This document shows, piece by piece, positions 45,268 through 54,565 of a DNA stretch of 64,000 nt. Below the pieces are notes generated by a model, which worked only from the letters and a program-made list of their open reading frames with translations, was not told the DNA's origin and ran no database searches. The position numbers and the translations under genes were made by a program. Source of the DNA: Marinoscillum sp040218045 (GTDB lineage Bacteria; Bacteroidota; Bacteroidia; Cytophagales; Cyclobacteriaceae); contig JAVJQA010000060.1 of the NCBI GenBank assembly GCA_040218045.1, positions 180,688 to 244,687 on the forward strand, in the 5' to 3' direction. The stretch's first letter is position 1; the number at the start of each line of letters is the position of its first letter.

Positions 45268-45453
45268 ATGAATATTGTAAGAAGCTGGAGAGAGCAAAGG
45301 GTCATGTTGAAGTGGAGATATCCAATTCTGGATGATTTTGATTTTGTATTCGAAGAGGGTGAAAGAGAAAAAATGCTCTCAAGATTGGCTGAGAAACTCA
45401 ATAAAACCCGATCCGAACTGGAAGCTCTTTTCGCCGAACTTCAACTCTATTGA
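45268..45453 (+). CDS. Small CsbD-like stress protein
   Basis: A 61-residue acidic helical protein starting MNIVRSWREQRVMLKWRYPI and containing EEGEREKMLSRLAEKLNKTR. The layout matches small Bacteroidota proteins usually annotated as general stress protein CsbD-like. Divergent from GH130 with a 90-bp intergenic region. Function unknown. Confidence 0.7.
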   Translation: MNIVRSWREQRVMLKWRYPILDDFDFVFEEGEREKMLSRLAEKLNKTRSELEALFAELQLY

Positions 45454-45668
45454 TTGTTTGGAGGGGTAAGTTTGCTGAAGATTTGACCTGTTTGAAGCTG
45501 AAAACTTACCGGTAAAGATTGAAATAGTCAAGTCATAGGATTTGGATATGATAAAGTGACTTATTGCTCACCGGAGCGCCTTTCACCGTTGCGATTAGCT
45601 TTCACCCTACGTGGGTAGATCATTAGACTACAACAGTCGAGAAGATTCATTGGACAGACGAGGATTCC
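45454..45668. other. Intergenic sequence before the iorB relic
   Basis: No frame with recognisable content is seen here. The stretch continues into the relic at 45669 and the terminator at 45779, giving a gene-free interval of about 370 bases. Confidence 0.45.
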
Positions 45669-45764
45669 GTTGTTGGAGTAGTGGCTAATGCGCTATACAA
45701 AGCCACAGACAAGCACCATTATAATCAACCGTTCTTAGGGGAGGATCGCATTAAGTTGGGGTAG
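45669..45764 (+). pseudogene. 3' stub of an iorB-like molybdenum hydroxylase gene
   Basis: Thirty-one codons before TAG read VVGVVANALYKATDKHHYNQ and continue PFLGEDRIKLG. They match the C-terminus of the intact large subunit at 50475-50571 (AVANALYKATDKRHYDQPF). The sequence is diverged from the intact copy, so it looks like the remnant of a second, related gene rather than a recent duplication. A strong terminator follows 15 bases later. Confidence 0.85.
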
Positions 45765-45778
45765 GATAACGTCGTAAT

Positions 45779-45812
45779 AAAACCCGTCAGGTTTCGAAAC
45801 CTGACGGGTTTT
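45779..45812. terminator. Perfect palindromic bidirectional terminator
   Basis: AAAACCCGTCAGGTTT and AAACCTGACGGGTTTT form a perfect 16-bp stem with a CG turn. It has T on one side and A on the other, so it can stop transcription in both directions. It lies 15 bases before the stop of the minus-strand AraC gene and once also served the iorB-like relic. Confidence 0.85.
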
Positions 45813-45826
45813 TAGTGTAGCTCAGG

Positions 45827-46723
45827 TCATTGAGAATCTCGAAACTCACCAGGTGTTAGTCCTACTTTCTTTTTAAAGAGGCGACTAAAATGCTGTGGGT
45901 ATTTAAAACCCATTTCAAAGGCAATTTCCTTAACTGACTTCTCGGGATCAAAGATTTTGTCTTTGGCGATTTCAATGAGTTTGTTCTGAATGTACTCCTG
46001 AGCCGACTTCCCTGTTTCCTTCTTTACAACATCCCCAAAATAGTTGGCAGATAAATGTAGTTCATCCGCAAAGTATGCCACAGATGGCAGTCCCTGAGAG
46101 TAAGGTTTTTCAGAGTTAAAATAACCATTCATGAGCTCTTCAAACCCGGCAAGTATGCCTGTATTTACATGTTCTCGTGTGATAAACTGCCGGTCATAAA
46201 AACGCTCGCAGTAGTCTAGAAACAAGCTGATATTGGCAGCGATGAGTTTCTTACTGTGCTTGTCGACAGGCCGCTTTAATTCATTTTCGATTTTGGACAT
46301 CAGATCCAATATGGTTTGCTGTTCTTCCGGGGAGAGGTGCAGGGCCTCGCTCAGGTTATAGGAGAAAAAGCCATATTCATCAATTTGCCAGGCCAGGGGA
46401 GTTCCTGGAATCAAGTCTGGGTGAAAAGTTAACCCTCTGCCTAACGGCTGGTAGATATCCGTTTTGTTACTTACATCTACCACTTGTCCGGGGCCCACAA
46501 AGACCAACGTTCCCTCCTGATAGTCATAAGTATGCTTCCCATAGGCCAGATCACCACATTTTACCTCTTTTAAGATGATTGTATAGATACCAAAAACCAT
46601 TTTATATCCATGACGTGGAGCTGCTTTGGAGAAGTCCAGCACACTGACCAATGGATGTAAAGTTGGATGATTGTTGAAATCATTGTAGGCTTTGATGGTA
46701 TGAAAATTTAATTGCTCACTCAT
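45827..46723 (-). CDS. AraC-family transcriptional regulator
   Basis: A 298-residue regulator with an N-terminal cupin-like sensing domain (GYKMVFGIYTIILKE, GTLVFVGPGQVV) and C-terminal double helix-turn-helix (ADELHLSANYFGDVVKKETG, VKEIAFEMGFKYPQHFSRLF). It is divergent from the SnoaL-like pair and the iorA/iorB genes and is their plausible activator. Confidence 0.92.
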   Translation of the reverse strand: MSEQLNFHTIKAYNDFNNHPTLHPLVSVLDFSKAAPRHGYKMVFGIYTIILKEVKCGDLAYGKHTYDYQEGTLVFVGPGQVVDVSNKTDIYQPLGRGLTFHPDLIPGTPLAWQIDEYGFFSYNLSEALHLSPEEQQTILDLMSKIENELKRPVDKHSKKLIAANISLFLDYCERFYDRQFITREHVNTGILAGFEELMNGYFNSEKPYSQGLPSVAYFADELHLSANYFGDVVKKETGKSAQEYIQNKLIEIAKDKIFDPEKSVKEIAFEMGFKYPQHFSRLFKKKVGLTPGEFRDSQ

Positions 46724-46878
46724 AACATTTGGTGTTTCTCAATTCCAATCTACGGCTTTAAAAAGGGCTAATCCATCCCAATCAGTAATTATGGTACTTG
46801 TAACCGTAATGCGTATACTAACTCTGTTAAAATCAGGGTGTAAGATTGTACAACTGAAATTTAGTAACCCAATAGATC

Positions 46879-47330
46879 ATGCAGAAATCAATAATAGGAA
46901 TAATCACTTTGATTCTGTGCGCGCAGCAGTACTAGCACAGAGTCCCCAGGAAGAGCAAAAGGTCATAGACCTCTCCCAACAGAAGTGGGAATGGATGGCG
47001 GACAAGAATGTAGAAGAACTTGCTCCCCTATTTCACGACGAGTCCAAGTTTGTTCACATGAGCGGAGCTTGGAAAAAAGAACGAGAGTTGGAGATCATCG
47101 AAAGTGGCAGCATTTGGTATAAAAACACCACAGTCCATGACACAGATGCCGAGGTGATAGGAAATGCAGCTGTGGTTTGGAGCCGTATTACGCTGGAAGC
47201 ACATGTACGCGGTACGGATGTCTCCAATGAGTTTACCACTACAGAAACTTTCATCAAGGAAGGGAATGACTGGAAACTACTTGCACTTACCTTCAGTAGT
47301 GTTAGAGACACACACGAAATAGAACACTAA
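46879..47330 (+). pseudogene. SnoaL/DUF4440-like exported protein with a frameshifted signal peptide
   Basis: The mature domain (from about 46935: EEQKVIDLSQQKWEWMADKN, FHDESKFVHMSG, FIKEGNDWKLLAL) is an NTF2-like fold. The expected signal peptide MQKSIIGIITLILC begins at ATG 46879 but is in another frame. Removing the two bases GC at 46921-46922, within a GCGCGC run, joins it to AAVLAQSPQEEQ. The frame as it stands begins at 46791 with unrelated sequence. Either the gene is inactivated, the repeat is a switch, or it is a sequencing error. Its neighbour at 47347 is a paralogue. Confidence 0.7.
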
Positions 47331-47346
47331 CCAGAACACTACCATC

Positions 47347-47784
47347 ATGAAAACATTGATAATCGGACTATTCATCCTAATCGGCGCTCACTGGTCTGGC
47401 GCTCAGACTACAAAACAGGAAATACTGGATCTCTCCCTGGCCAAATGGCAATGGATGGCAGATAAGGATGCTGATAAGCTTGATGCTTTGTTCCATGAGA
47501 AATCGGTATTCGTCCACATGGGCGGCAGCTGGGGCAAGGAGTAGGAAATTAACATCATCAAAGGAGGTGGAATCTGGTACAAAAAGACAGATATCCATGA
47601 AGCTTCTGTAAACGTCATTGGCAACACAGCCATTTTGATCAATAGAATCACTTTGGTAGCGGAAGTGGGTGGTAACACGGTGACTAACCCCTTTGAGGTG
47701 ACTGAAGTGTACATAAAAGAGGGGGATCAGTGGAAATTGGGTTCCCTGTCTTTCACAAAGCTTTTAACTCCAGATGGTCATTGA
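47347..47784 (+). pseudogene. SnoaL/DUF4440-like exported protein with an in-frame stop
   Basis: A 145-codon frame with signal peptide (MKTLIIGLFILIGAHWSGAQ) and an NTF2-like domain is interrupted at codon 66 by TAG (47542-47544), in the position of a charged residue after GGSWGKE. Reading continues with EINIIKGGGIWYKKTDIHEA to GSLSFTKLL and a normal TGA at 47782. It is paralogous to the preceding gene. A single C-to-T change from CAG would explain it. Confidence 0.85.
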
Positions 47785-47840
47785 TTTGAAATTCATTAAA
47801 TTATTAAGAATTAATTAGTAGCCCACAAACTCCAATAATT

Positions 47841-48296
47841 ATGGCAAAATTCAATCTGAACATTAATGGCAAAGGCATGGAAGTGGATGTGGATCCACAA
47901 ACCCCCATGCTCTGGGTTTTAAGAGATCATCTGAACCTGACAGGAACCAAGTATGGATGTGGCATTGCACAATGTGGGGCATGCACAGTCCATTTGAATG
48001 GAACCGCTACCAGATCTTGTATGCTGCCAGTCTCTACAGTTGGTAATAATGAAATCACTACCATCGAAGGCTTGTCAGAAAATGGAGATCACCCGGTGCA
48101 GCAGGCATGGTTGGAACACGATGTGCCACAGTGTGGTTACTGCCAGGCAGGACAGATAATGAGTGCCACCTCTCTATTGAAATCAAACCCAAGTCCTTCC
48201 GATGAGCAGATTGAGGCTTCTATGAGTGGCAACATTTGCCGATGTGGCACCTACGTGCGCATCAAAGCAGCAGTTAAAACAGCTTCGAAACGCTAA
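47841..48296 (+). CDS. iorA: [2Fe-2S] subunit of an isoquinoline 1-oxidoreductase-type enzyme
   Basis: A 151-residue small subunit of xanthine-oxidase-family hydroxylases. Cys40, Cys45, Cys48 and Cys60 bind the plant-type cluster (CGIAQCGACTVHLNG). The second cluster uses the CGYCQAGQIMSA and NICRCGTYVRI cysteines. It passes electrons from the molybdenum site to an external acceptor. It lies 10 bases ahead of its large subunit. The substrate is not known; the iorA/iorB label denotes family only. Confidence 0.92.
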   Translation: MAKFNLNINGKGMEVDVDPQTPMLWVLRDHLNLTGTKYGCGIAQCGACTVHLNGTATRSCMLPVSTVGNNEITTIEGLSENGDHPVQQAWLEHDVPQCGYCQAGQIMSATSLLKSNPSPSDEQIEASMSGNICRCGTYVRIKAAVKTASKR

Positions 48297-48306
48297 TCTT
48301 AAAACC

Positions 48307-50571
48307 ATGACATTACTAAAAACAAAAGTCGGAAGACGTTCATTCTTGAAGACTTCAGCCGCTGCTGGTGGAGGATTGATGATCAGCTTTAGTTGGTTGG
48401 CCAGTTGCACCAGCTCCACAAGCAAGGCAGAAGTGCTAGCCATGCCAGAGGAGTGGTTTGAACTGAATGCTTATTTGAAAATTGGAGAAAACGGAGTAAC
48501 GACTATTTTTTGTCCCAATCCTGAGTTTGGCCAGAATGTTATGACTTCCATGCCGATGATCGTAGCAGAAGAGCTGGACATGGATTGGAAAAACGTGGTG
48601 GTGGAAATGGCTGAGTTCAATGCCACGCTCTATGATCGTCAGTTTACCGGAGGAAGCCAGGGAATACGCCGTGCCTGGAACCCACTGAGAATGGCTGGAG
48701 CTACTGCCCGCCACATGCTCAAAGAAGCTGCCGCCGCAGAATGGAAAGTTCCGGTAAGTGAAATCACCACTCAGTCTGCCAGACTCATCCACAAACCTTC
48801 AGGCCAGGAGGCCGGATACGGTGAGTTTGCTATGGCCGCCGCTCAGCTCACTCCTCCTGAAGAAGTAGAACTTAAAGAAGTGAAAAACTTCCAGATCATT
48901 GGGAACTCCAAAAAGAATGTGGATGGTAAGAAAATAGTTACAGGGGCCAAAATGTATAGCCTGGATATCAAACAGGAAGGAATGCTTACCGCAATGATCG
49001 TCCATCCTCCGGGTTTCGGTTTGAAATTGAAGGACTTTAATCCAGAGTCCATCAAGTCCATGCCAGGGATTGTAGATGTATTTTCTTTCAAGACCTACAA
49101 TGATGATTTTGGTCGCAATTTCTTTGATACCAACACTTTCCCTGAACTGGTGGCGATTGTTGGAAACAGCACCTGGGAAGTGATGAACGCCAAGAAAGCC
49201 TTGGAAGTGCAGTGGGAAAAGTTTACCGAACACACTTTTACGCTGGATGCTTTTGGACAAAAGACGGAAGTTAGTTTGCCGGCTGGTCTGGAAAGTAGCC
49301 AGGGCCATGTGTCTGCTATGCGAAAGGAAGCCGCGAAACCTGCCACAGAACTCCGCAAAGACGGTGACCCGGAGAAAGTATTTAAGGAAGCTGCCAAGGT
49401 GATCGAAAAGACTTATTCTGCTCCATTTCTGGCACATAACATGATGGAGCCGATCAACTGTGTAGCGGATGTAACGGCCAACAAAGCAGTGATCAGTGCG
49501 CCAACCCAGGCGCCGGGCTTCATTGAAGGAGCAATTGCTAATCGCCTGGGGATGTCCCCTGATCAGGTAGAAATCGTGATGACCCGAATGGGTGGCGGCT
49601 TTGGCCGAAGAGCCTACTGCCACTACATGGTAGAAGCGGCAGTCATCTCTCAGAAAATGAACAAACCAGTTAAATTGGTTTATACACGCGAGGATGATAT
49701 GACCTTTGGGATTTACCGACCAGCGTATATGGCTACCTATCGGGCTGCACTGGACGAAGACAATAACCTCATTGCCTACCATGTCAAAGCAGGTGGAATT
49801 CCTGAAAGTCCATTGGGCAGAGGTGCCGCCAATCGATTCCCGGCAGGAGCAGTAGACAACTACCTGGCCGAGGAGTGGTCAGTCACTTCCAACATCACCA
49901 TTGGAGCCTTCAGGGCACCACGATCCAACTTCCTGGGTGGTGTGGAGCAATCCTTCCTCGATGAAGTGGCTGAAGCCGCAGGCAAAGACCCAATTCAATT
50001 CCGTCTTGACCTGTTAGAACGATCCAAGACAAATCCTGTGGGTGAAAACAATGATTATGATGCAGATCGCTATGCAGGCGTTTTAGAACTCGTTCGGGAT
50101 AAGTCCAATTGGGATCAAACAGAAAGCGGTACACACAGGGGAGTGGCTGCCTACTTTTGTCACAACAGCTACGCCGCACATGTGGTGGATATTAAAATGG
50201 TCAGTGGCACACCTAAAGTTGAAAAGGTCACCTGTGCCATGGATTGCGGGGTGGTGGTGAACCCGGATGCAGCAGCCAACATGGCCGAAGGAGCGATAGT
50301 GGATGGGATTGGCAATGCGTTTTTTGGAGAAATGACCTTTAACAATGGCGTACCTGATAAGACTAATTTTGACCGGTACAGAATGATCCGTATGAATGAA
50401 GCACCAAAAGCCATTGATGTGCATTTTGTGCAAAATGAAATAGACCCCACAGGTCTGGGTGAGCCACCATTTCCTCCAATTTTTGGAGCAGTGGCCAATG
50501 CGCTATATAAAGCCACCGACAAGCGGCATTATGATCAGCCGTTTTTACATAACAGGGTAAGGTTGGGTTGA
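48307..50571 (+). CDS. iorB: Molybdopterin large subunit, isoquinoline 1-oxidoreductase type
   Basis: A 754-residue enzyme from ATG 48307, which opens a twin-arginine signal (VGRRSFLKTSAAAGGGLMIS, then a lipobox-like LASC); the longer frame upstream sits within iorA. The protein binds molybdopterin cytosine dinucleotide (TQAPGFIEGAIANRLGM, GGGFGRRAYCHYMVEAA, SNITIGAFRAPRSNFLGGVE). The C-terminal GLGEPPFPPIFGAVANA carries the catalytic Glu. It hydroxylates an aldehyde or N-heterocycle in the periplasm with water as oxygen source. A related 3' stub lies at 45669. Confidence 0.94.
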   Translation: MTLLKTKVGRRSFLKTSAAAGGGLMISFSWLASCTSSTSKAEVLAMPEEWFELNAYLKIGENGVTTIFCPNPEFGQNVMTSMPMIVAEELDMDWKNVVVEMAEFNATLYDRQFTGGSQGIRRAWNPLRMAGATARHMLKEAAAAEWKVPVSEITTQSARLIHKPSGQEAGYGEFAMAAAQLTPPEEVELKEVKNFQIIGNSKKNVDGKKIVTGAKMYSLDIKQEGMLTAMIVHPPGFGLKLKDFNPESIKSMPGIVDVFSFKTYNDDFGRNFFDTNTFPELVAIVGNSTWEVMNAKKALEVQWEKFTEHTFTLDAFGQKTEVSLPAGLESSQGHVSAMRKEAAKPATELRKDGDPEKVFKEAAKVIEKTYSAPFLAHNMMEPINCVADVTANKAVISAPTQAPGFIEGAIANRLGMSPDQVEIVMTRMGGGFGRRAYCHYMVEAAVISQKMNKPVKLVYTREDDMTFGIYRPAYMATYRAALDEDNNLIAYHVKAGGIPESPLGRGAANRFPAGAVDNYLAEEWSVTSNITIGAFRAPRSNFLGGVEQSFLDEVAEAAGKDPIQFRLDLLERSKTNPVGENNDYDADRYAGVLELVRDKSNWDQTESGTHRGVAAYFCHNSYAAHVVDIKMVSGTPKVEKVTCAMDCGVVVNPDAAANMAEGAIVDGIGNAFFGEMTFNNGVPDKTNFDRYRMIRMNEAPKAIDVHFVQNEIDPTGLGEPPFPPIFGAVANALYKATDKRHYDQPFLHNRVRLG

Positions 50572-50593
50572 GGACTTTTTTTTCATCTTGACA

Positions 50594-50621
50594 CCTCCTC
50601 ATGCTTGCTGCATGACGGAGG
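50594..50621 (+). terminator. Hairpin after iorB
   Basis: CCTCC and TCATGC pair with GCATGA and GGAGG (50594-50604 and 50610-50621), with a single bulged C and a TTGCT loop. No clear T run follows, so termination is uncertain. Confidence 0.45.
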
Positions 50622-50802
50622 AATGTTTGTTAGAGTTGTAAACTTGATATTCTAAATATTGTACCCTCTTCTCAGGAGAGGCGTTTCACGGGGGAACTCA
50701 GAGACCTTCAGCGGAACGTGGAACGGGTTTACCTATGATTTGTTTGAGATAAAATTGTTTCTGGAGACTACTAATTTTTGGATATTTATATCTTTATCAG
50801 CT

Positions 50803-53052
50803 ATGCCCAAACATCATCACCTCAAAACTAAAAAGATTCCTTCATCAGTTGCCGGACCTACTGCTGTAGGAGTTGCTGCACAAATGGTTATGGAGGCCAT
50901 GCCTCCCTGGAAAGCATTCAAAATACTCAAGCACTTAAATCAGAAAAACGGTATTGATTGTCCGGGGTGTGCCTGGCCGGATCCAAAGAAGCGATCTCGT
51001 TTGGGGGAATTTTGTGAGAATGGTGTAAAAGCCATTGCCGAAGAAGCACAGCATCAGCTCGTGGATGCATCATTTTTCAAACAGCATACCGTCAATTCTT
51101 TAAGAAGAAAAAGTGACTACTGGCTGGGAAAACAAGGCCGGTTGGCACAACCGGTGATTAAACGATCGGGTGAAGCGCGCTATCAACCCATTGAATGGAA
51201 AAAGGCGTTCCAAATGATCGGGAGTCAGTTGAAGGCGTTGAGTCATCCAGATGAAGCGGTTTTTTATACATCAGGACGTACCAGCAATGAAGCTGCATTT
51301 CTTTACCAGTTATTCGTTCGGAAATTTGGCACCAACAACCTGCCCGATTGCTCCAATATGTGCCACGAATCCAGTGGTGTAGCACTGACAGAAACACTGG
51401 GAATTGGAAAAGGGTCCGTGACGTTGGATGATTTTGAAAGGGCTGAAGTGATCTTGATTTTTGGGCAAAACCCGGGAACTAATCACCCGAGAATGCTCGG
51501 TTCGCTTGAAAAGGCCAAGGCCAATGGAGCGAAGATCATTGCCATCAACCCGCTGAAGGAAGTAGGGCTGGTCAAATTCAGAAACCCACAGAACCTGCAA
51601 GGCTGGATGACTGGAGGTTCGGAGATCGCTGATTTATATCTGCAAGTCAAAATTAACCAGGACGTAGCATTATTGAAGTGCTGGCTTAAACTATTACTAG
51701 AAGACGATTCTAGCCTGGATAAAGGCTTTATTGAGGATAAAACGATGGGTTTTGAGGCATTAAATGAAGACCTCTCCATTTACCCGCTAGACGAGCTAAT
51801 CACACAGACAGGGTTAACCAAAGCGGACATATTAAAAAGTGCTAAATGGCTAAAAGAAAGTAACAAGATCATTGCTTGCTGGGCCATGGGGCTCACTCAG
51901 CATGTGAATGCAGTGGACAACATCCGCGAGATCGTGAATTTGTTGCTCCTAAAAGGAAGCATCGGAAAGCCAGGCGCAGGAACCTGTCCAGTAAGAGGTC
52001 ACAGCAATGTGCAAGGCGACCGGACCATGGGAATCTGGGAGCGTCCGACCAAACAATGGACTGATAAGTTGAAAGATACGTTTGGGTTTGACCCACCAAC
52101 CTCTCCTGGTTACAATGTGGTGGAGGCCATTGAAGCCATGCAAAAAGGAAAAGTGCGCTTTTTTATGGCAATGGGGGGTAACCTACTCTCTGCTGCTCCT
52201 GACACACCTGTTACGGAGCAAGCATTGCAAAACTGCAACTTGACAGTTCATGTGAGTACCAAGCTTAACCGATCTCATCTAGCTCCAGGACAAACATCAT
52301 TGATTTTACCTTGCCTGGGACGTACTGATAAGCATATTCATCAAGGGAAAGAGCAACAGATCACTGTGGAGAATTCCATGGGTGTGGTACACTCGTCGAT
52401 GGGCGCATTAACTCCGCCATCTAAACTTCTCATGAGTGAGCCTGCCATTGTCGCCTCTATTGCTGCTGTTACGTTGGGAAATAGTGATATTGACTGGCCC
52501 GGCCTGGTGGAAGACTATGACCGAATTCGGGATTTGATTGCCAAAGCAATTGCAGGTTTTGAGGATTATAACAAGAGATTGAAAGCAGCAAACGGGTTTG
52601 AGTTGCCCAATGGAGCTCGAATAGGGGAGTTCCATACTCCATCTAAAAAAGCGCACTTCACGATCAATAAACTACCAGAGTCACAGCTTGAAGACCACAA
52701 GTATACGATGATGACCATTAGAAGCCATGATCAGTTTAATACCACTATTTACGGTCTTGATGACCGTTATCGAGGCGTATTTGGTGGACGAAATGTCGTT
52801 TTTATGAACGAAGAAGACATGAGGGAGGAAGGACTCGAAAAGGGTGATTTGGTTGAAATTTTTAATCATTATGACAAACCCAGAAAGATCTCCGGCTTTG
52901 TCGCGCTACCCTATCAAATCCCAAAAGGCTGTGTGGCTACCTATTTCCCAGAAGCCAATCCATTAGTCCCTCTTAGCCTGATTGCCCGACTGAGCCATAC
53001 ACCCGCTTCTAAATCGGTGGCTGTGAATGTACGTGCTTTGGTACATCATTGA
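50803..53052 (+). CDS. FdhF/YdeP-family molybdopterin oxidoreductase
   Basis: A 749-residue protein from ATG 50803; the longer frame has 48 unrelated codons upstream. It has DCPGCAWPDP near residue 50, CSNMCHESSGVAL with the presumed Mo-ligand region, GQNPGTNHPRMLGSLEKAK and CPVRGHSNVQGDRTMGI. A typical C-terminal molydopterin-binding domain ends the protein. YdeP-type members resemble formate dehydrogenase, and E. coli YdeP is linked to acid resistance. The N-terminal four-Cys cluster of FdhF is reduced to a CxxC. It follows iorB by 230 bases. Confidence 0.9.
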   Translation: MPKHHHLKTKKIPSSVAGPTAVGVAAQMVMEAMPPWKAFKILKHLNQKNGIDCPGCAWPDPKKRSRLGEFCENGVKAIAEEAQHQLVDASFFKQHTVNSLRRKSDYWLGKQGRLAQPVIKRSGEARYQPIEWKKAFQMIGSQLKALSHPDEAVFYTSGRTSNEAAFLYQLFVRKFGTNNLPDCSNMCHESSGVALTETLGIGKGSVTLDDFERAEVILIFGQNPGTNHPRMLGSLEKAKANGAKIIAINPLKEVGLVKFRNPQNLQGWMTGGSEIADLYLQVKINQDVALLKCWLKLLLEDDSSLDKGFIEDKTMGFEALNEDLSIYPLDELITQTGLTKADILKSAKWLKESNKIIACWAMGLTQHVNAVDNIREIVNLLLLKGSIGKPGAGTCPVRGHSNVQGDRTMGIWERPTKQWTDKLKDTFGFDPPTSPGYNVVEAIEAMQKGKVRFFMAMGGNLLSAAPDTPVTEQALQNCNLTVHVSTKLNRSHLAPGQTSLILPCLGRTDKHIHQGKEQQITVENSMGVVHSSMGALTPPSKLLMSEPAIVASIAAVTLGNSDIDWPGLVEDYDRIRDLIAKAIAGFEDYNKRLKAANGFELPNGARIGEFHTPSKKAHFTINKLPESQLEDHKYTMMTIRSHDQFNTTIYGLDDRYRGVFGGRNVVFMNEEDMREEGLEKGDLVEIFNHYDKPRKISGFVALPYQIPKGCVATYFPEANPLVPLSLIARLSHTPASKSVAVNVRALVHH

Positions 53053-53160
53053 GTCTGATTTTGCACAAATGGAGATCAATGGAAAGAGTGCATCCCTCAT
53101 TCAGGCTCGTTCTTCCAGATAGGTTTTTTACATTTTCAAGAGGCTTTTATGATATCATTT

Positions 53161-53477
53161 CCAAATAGAATTCTCCCATGTTGATTTTCAGAAGCCCCAT
53201 GCCAAATAAAATTCTGTCATGTTGATATTTATAGCTCCATGCCAAATAATATTCTGTCATGTTGATATAAACACCCTCCATGTTGGACATGGAGGGTGAT
53301 TGACTTAACATGAAGCCTGTTTATATCAACATGGAGTCCTCATGCGCTAACATGACGGGTCTATGATCAACATGGAAACCTTATGTACTAACATGACTGG
53401 TCAAAGATGAACATGGAAGCCTTATGTACTAACATGACTGGTCTATGATCAGCATGGAGACATTTGCCATTGACATG
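53161..53477. repeat. Phased CATG array with central hairpin
   Basis: CATG occurs at 53177, 53198, 53218, 53238, 53258 and 53279, then at 53288, 53309, 53330, 53351, 53371, 53392, 53412, 53433, 53453 and 53474. All steps are 20 or 21 bases except the central 9. One extra CATG is at 53341. Contexts alternate: TGTCATGTTGAT and TCCATGCCAAAT on the left, AACATGACTGG and CAACATGGAAACC on the right. The true unit is therefore about 41 bp. The right half is roughly the reverse complement of the left. Confidence 0.9.
53272..53298. repeat. Central hairpin of the CATG array
   Basis: CACCCTCCATGT (53272-53283) and ACATGGAGGGTG (53287-53298) form a perfect 12-bp stem around a TGG loop. It sits at the symmetry centre of the array. 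It lacks a following T run, so it is not an obvious terminator. Confidence 0.85.
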
Positions 53478-53514
53478 AGGCTACCTATTGGTCCAGCGGG
53501 CACTATAATACCAC

Positions 53515-54465
53515 TGTAGCCTTGCCGGACTTGTTCCGGTATCTGGAAGAAGCCTGGATATTCTTCACATGGTGAGTGGTAATAAGATGGATACCGCACC
53601 TAACATCAAGTAGCGTATTAATGATCGAAGATACCGAAACCAGTTCGGGATGACGTCACGGATTGGCGTTTGATTGAAAATCTGGAATCGCATTGCATCT
53701 TTCTGTCATGCCGAACTTGTTCCGGTATCTGGAAGAAGCCTGGATATTCTTCACATAGTGAGTGGTAATAAGATGGATGACGTATCTAACATCAAACAGG
53801 GTAATATTGATCGAAGATCCCGAAACCAGTTCGGGATGACGTCACGGATTGGCGTTTGAAGGAAAAACCTAGAATCGCATTGCATCTTTCTGTCATGCCG
53901 AACTTGTTTCGGTATCTGGAAGAAGCTTGGATATTCTTCACATGGTGGACCTAGTGGTAATAAGCTGGATGACGCACCTAAAATCAAACAGCGTAATATT
54001 GATCGTCCCAAACTAAATTCGGGATGACGTCACGGATTGGCGTTTGCGGGTAAATTCTGGAATCGTTTCGCATCTTTCTGTCATGCCGAACTTGTTTAGG
54101 TATCTGGAAGAAGCTTGGATATTCTATTCAGGGTCTTTATAATTATGTGTAGAATCAAATCCTGAAATACTTCAGATGCGCGTGAATCAAATAGGAGAGC
54201 GTTCTGGAATGGTGTAGAGTAAACATCACGAAGATCCCGAAACCAGTTCGGGATGACGTCACGGATTGGCGTTTGCAGGTAAATTCTGGAATCGTTTCGC
54301 ATCTTTCCGTCATGCCGAACTTGTTTCGGTATCTGGAAGATGCTTTTGATATTCTTAACATGGTGAGTGTTAGTGGTAATAAGTTGGAGGATGCACCTAA
54401 AATCAAACAGGGTAAATATTGATCGAAGATCCCGAACTAAATTCGGGATGATGGCAGGGATCGGA
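53515..54465. repeat. Array A of about 190-bp dispersed repeats (five copies)
   Basis: Copies begin at about 53515, 53705, 53892, 54080 and 54309. Each opens GTCATGCCGAACTTGTTTCG (first copy diverged), passes through a TATCTGGAAGA and TTCTTCACATGGTGAG region, and closes with a hairpin of TCCCGAA/TTCGGGA type and GACGTCACGGATTGGCGTTT. Frames within them encode low-complexity peptides and are not genes. The step is 187-190 bp except for one of 229. Array B (55862) is the same family. Confidence 0.9.
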
Positions 54466-54565
54466 CTGCTGGGGTTCTTGTGTGGTGGAAACTCCTTGCC
54501 TCCGATACCTTAAATAACTACTTTAGTGCATTCATTACCATGCCATATTGGGACTGCTAAAACAC

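Noticed and set aside
48226..48306. Longer N-terminus for the molybdenum large subunit
   Set aside because: It overlaps iorA and hides a clear twin-arginine signal starting at 48307.
48799..49782. Long minus-strand frame opposite iorB
   Set aside because: It is the mirror frame of a well-supported coding region and shows no protein features.
53161..53477. CRISPR array
   Set aside because: Units are about 41 bp with no separate unique spacers, contexts alternate, and no cas genes are present. The centre is a hairpin rather than a leader.
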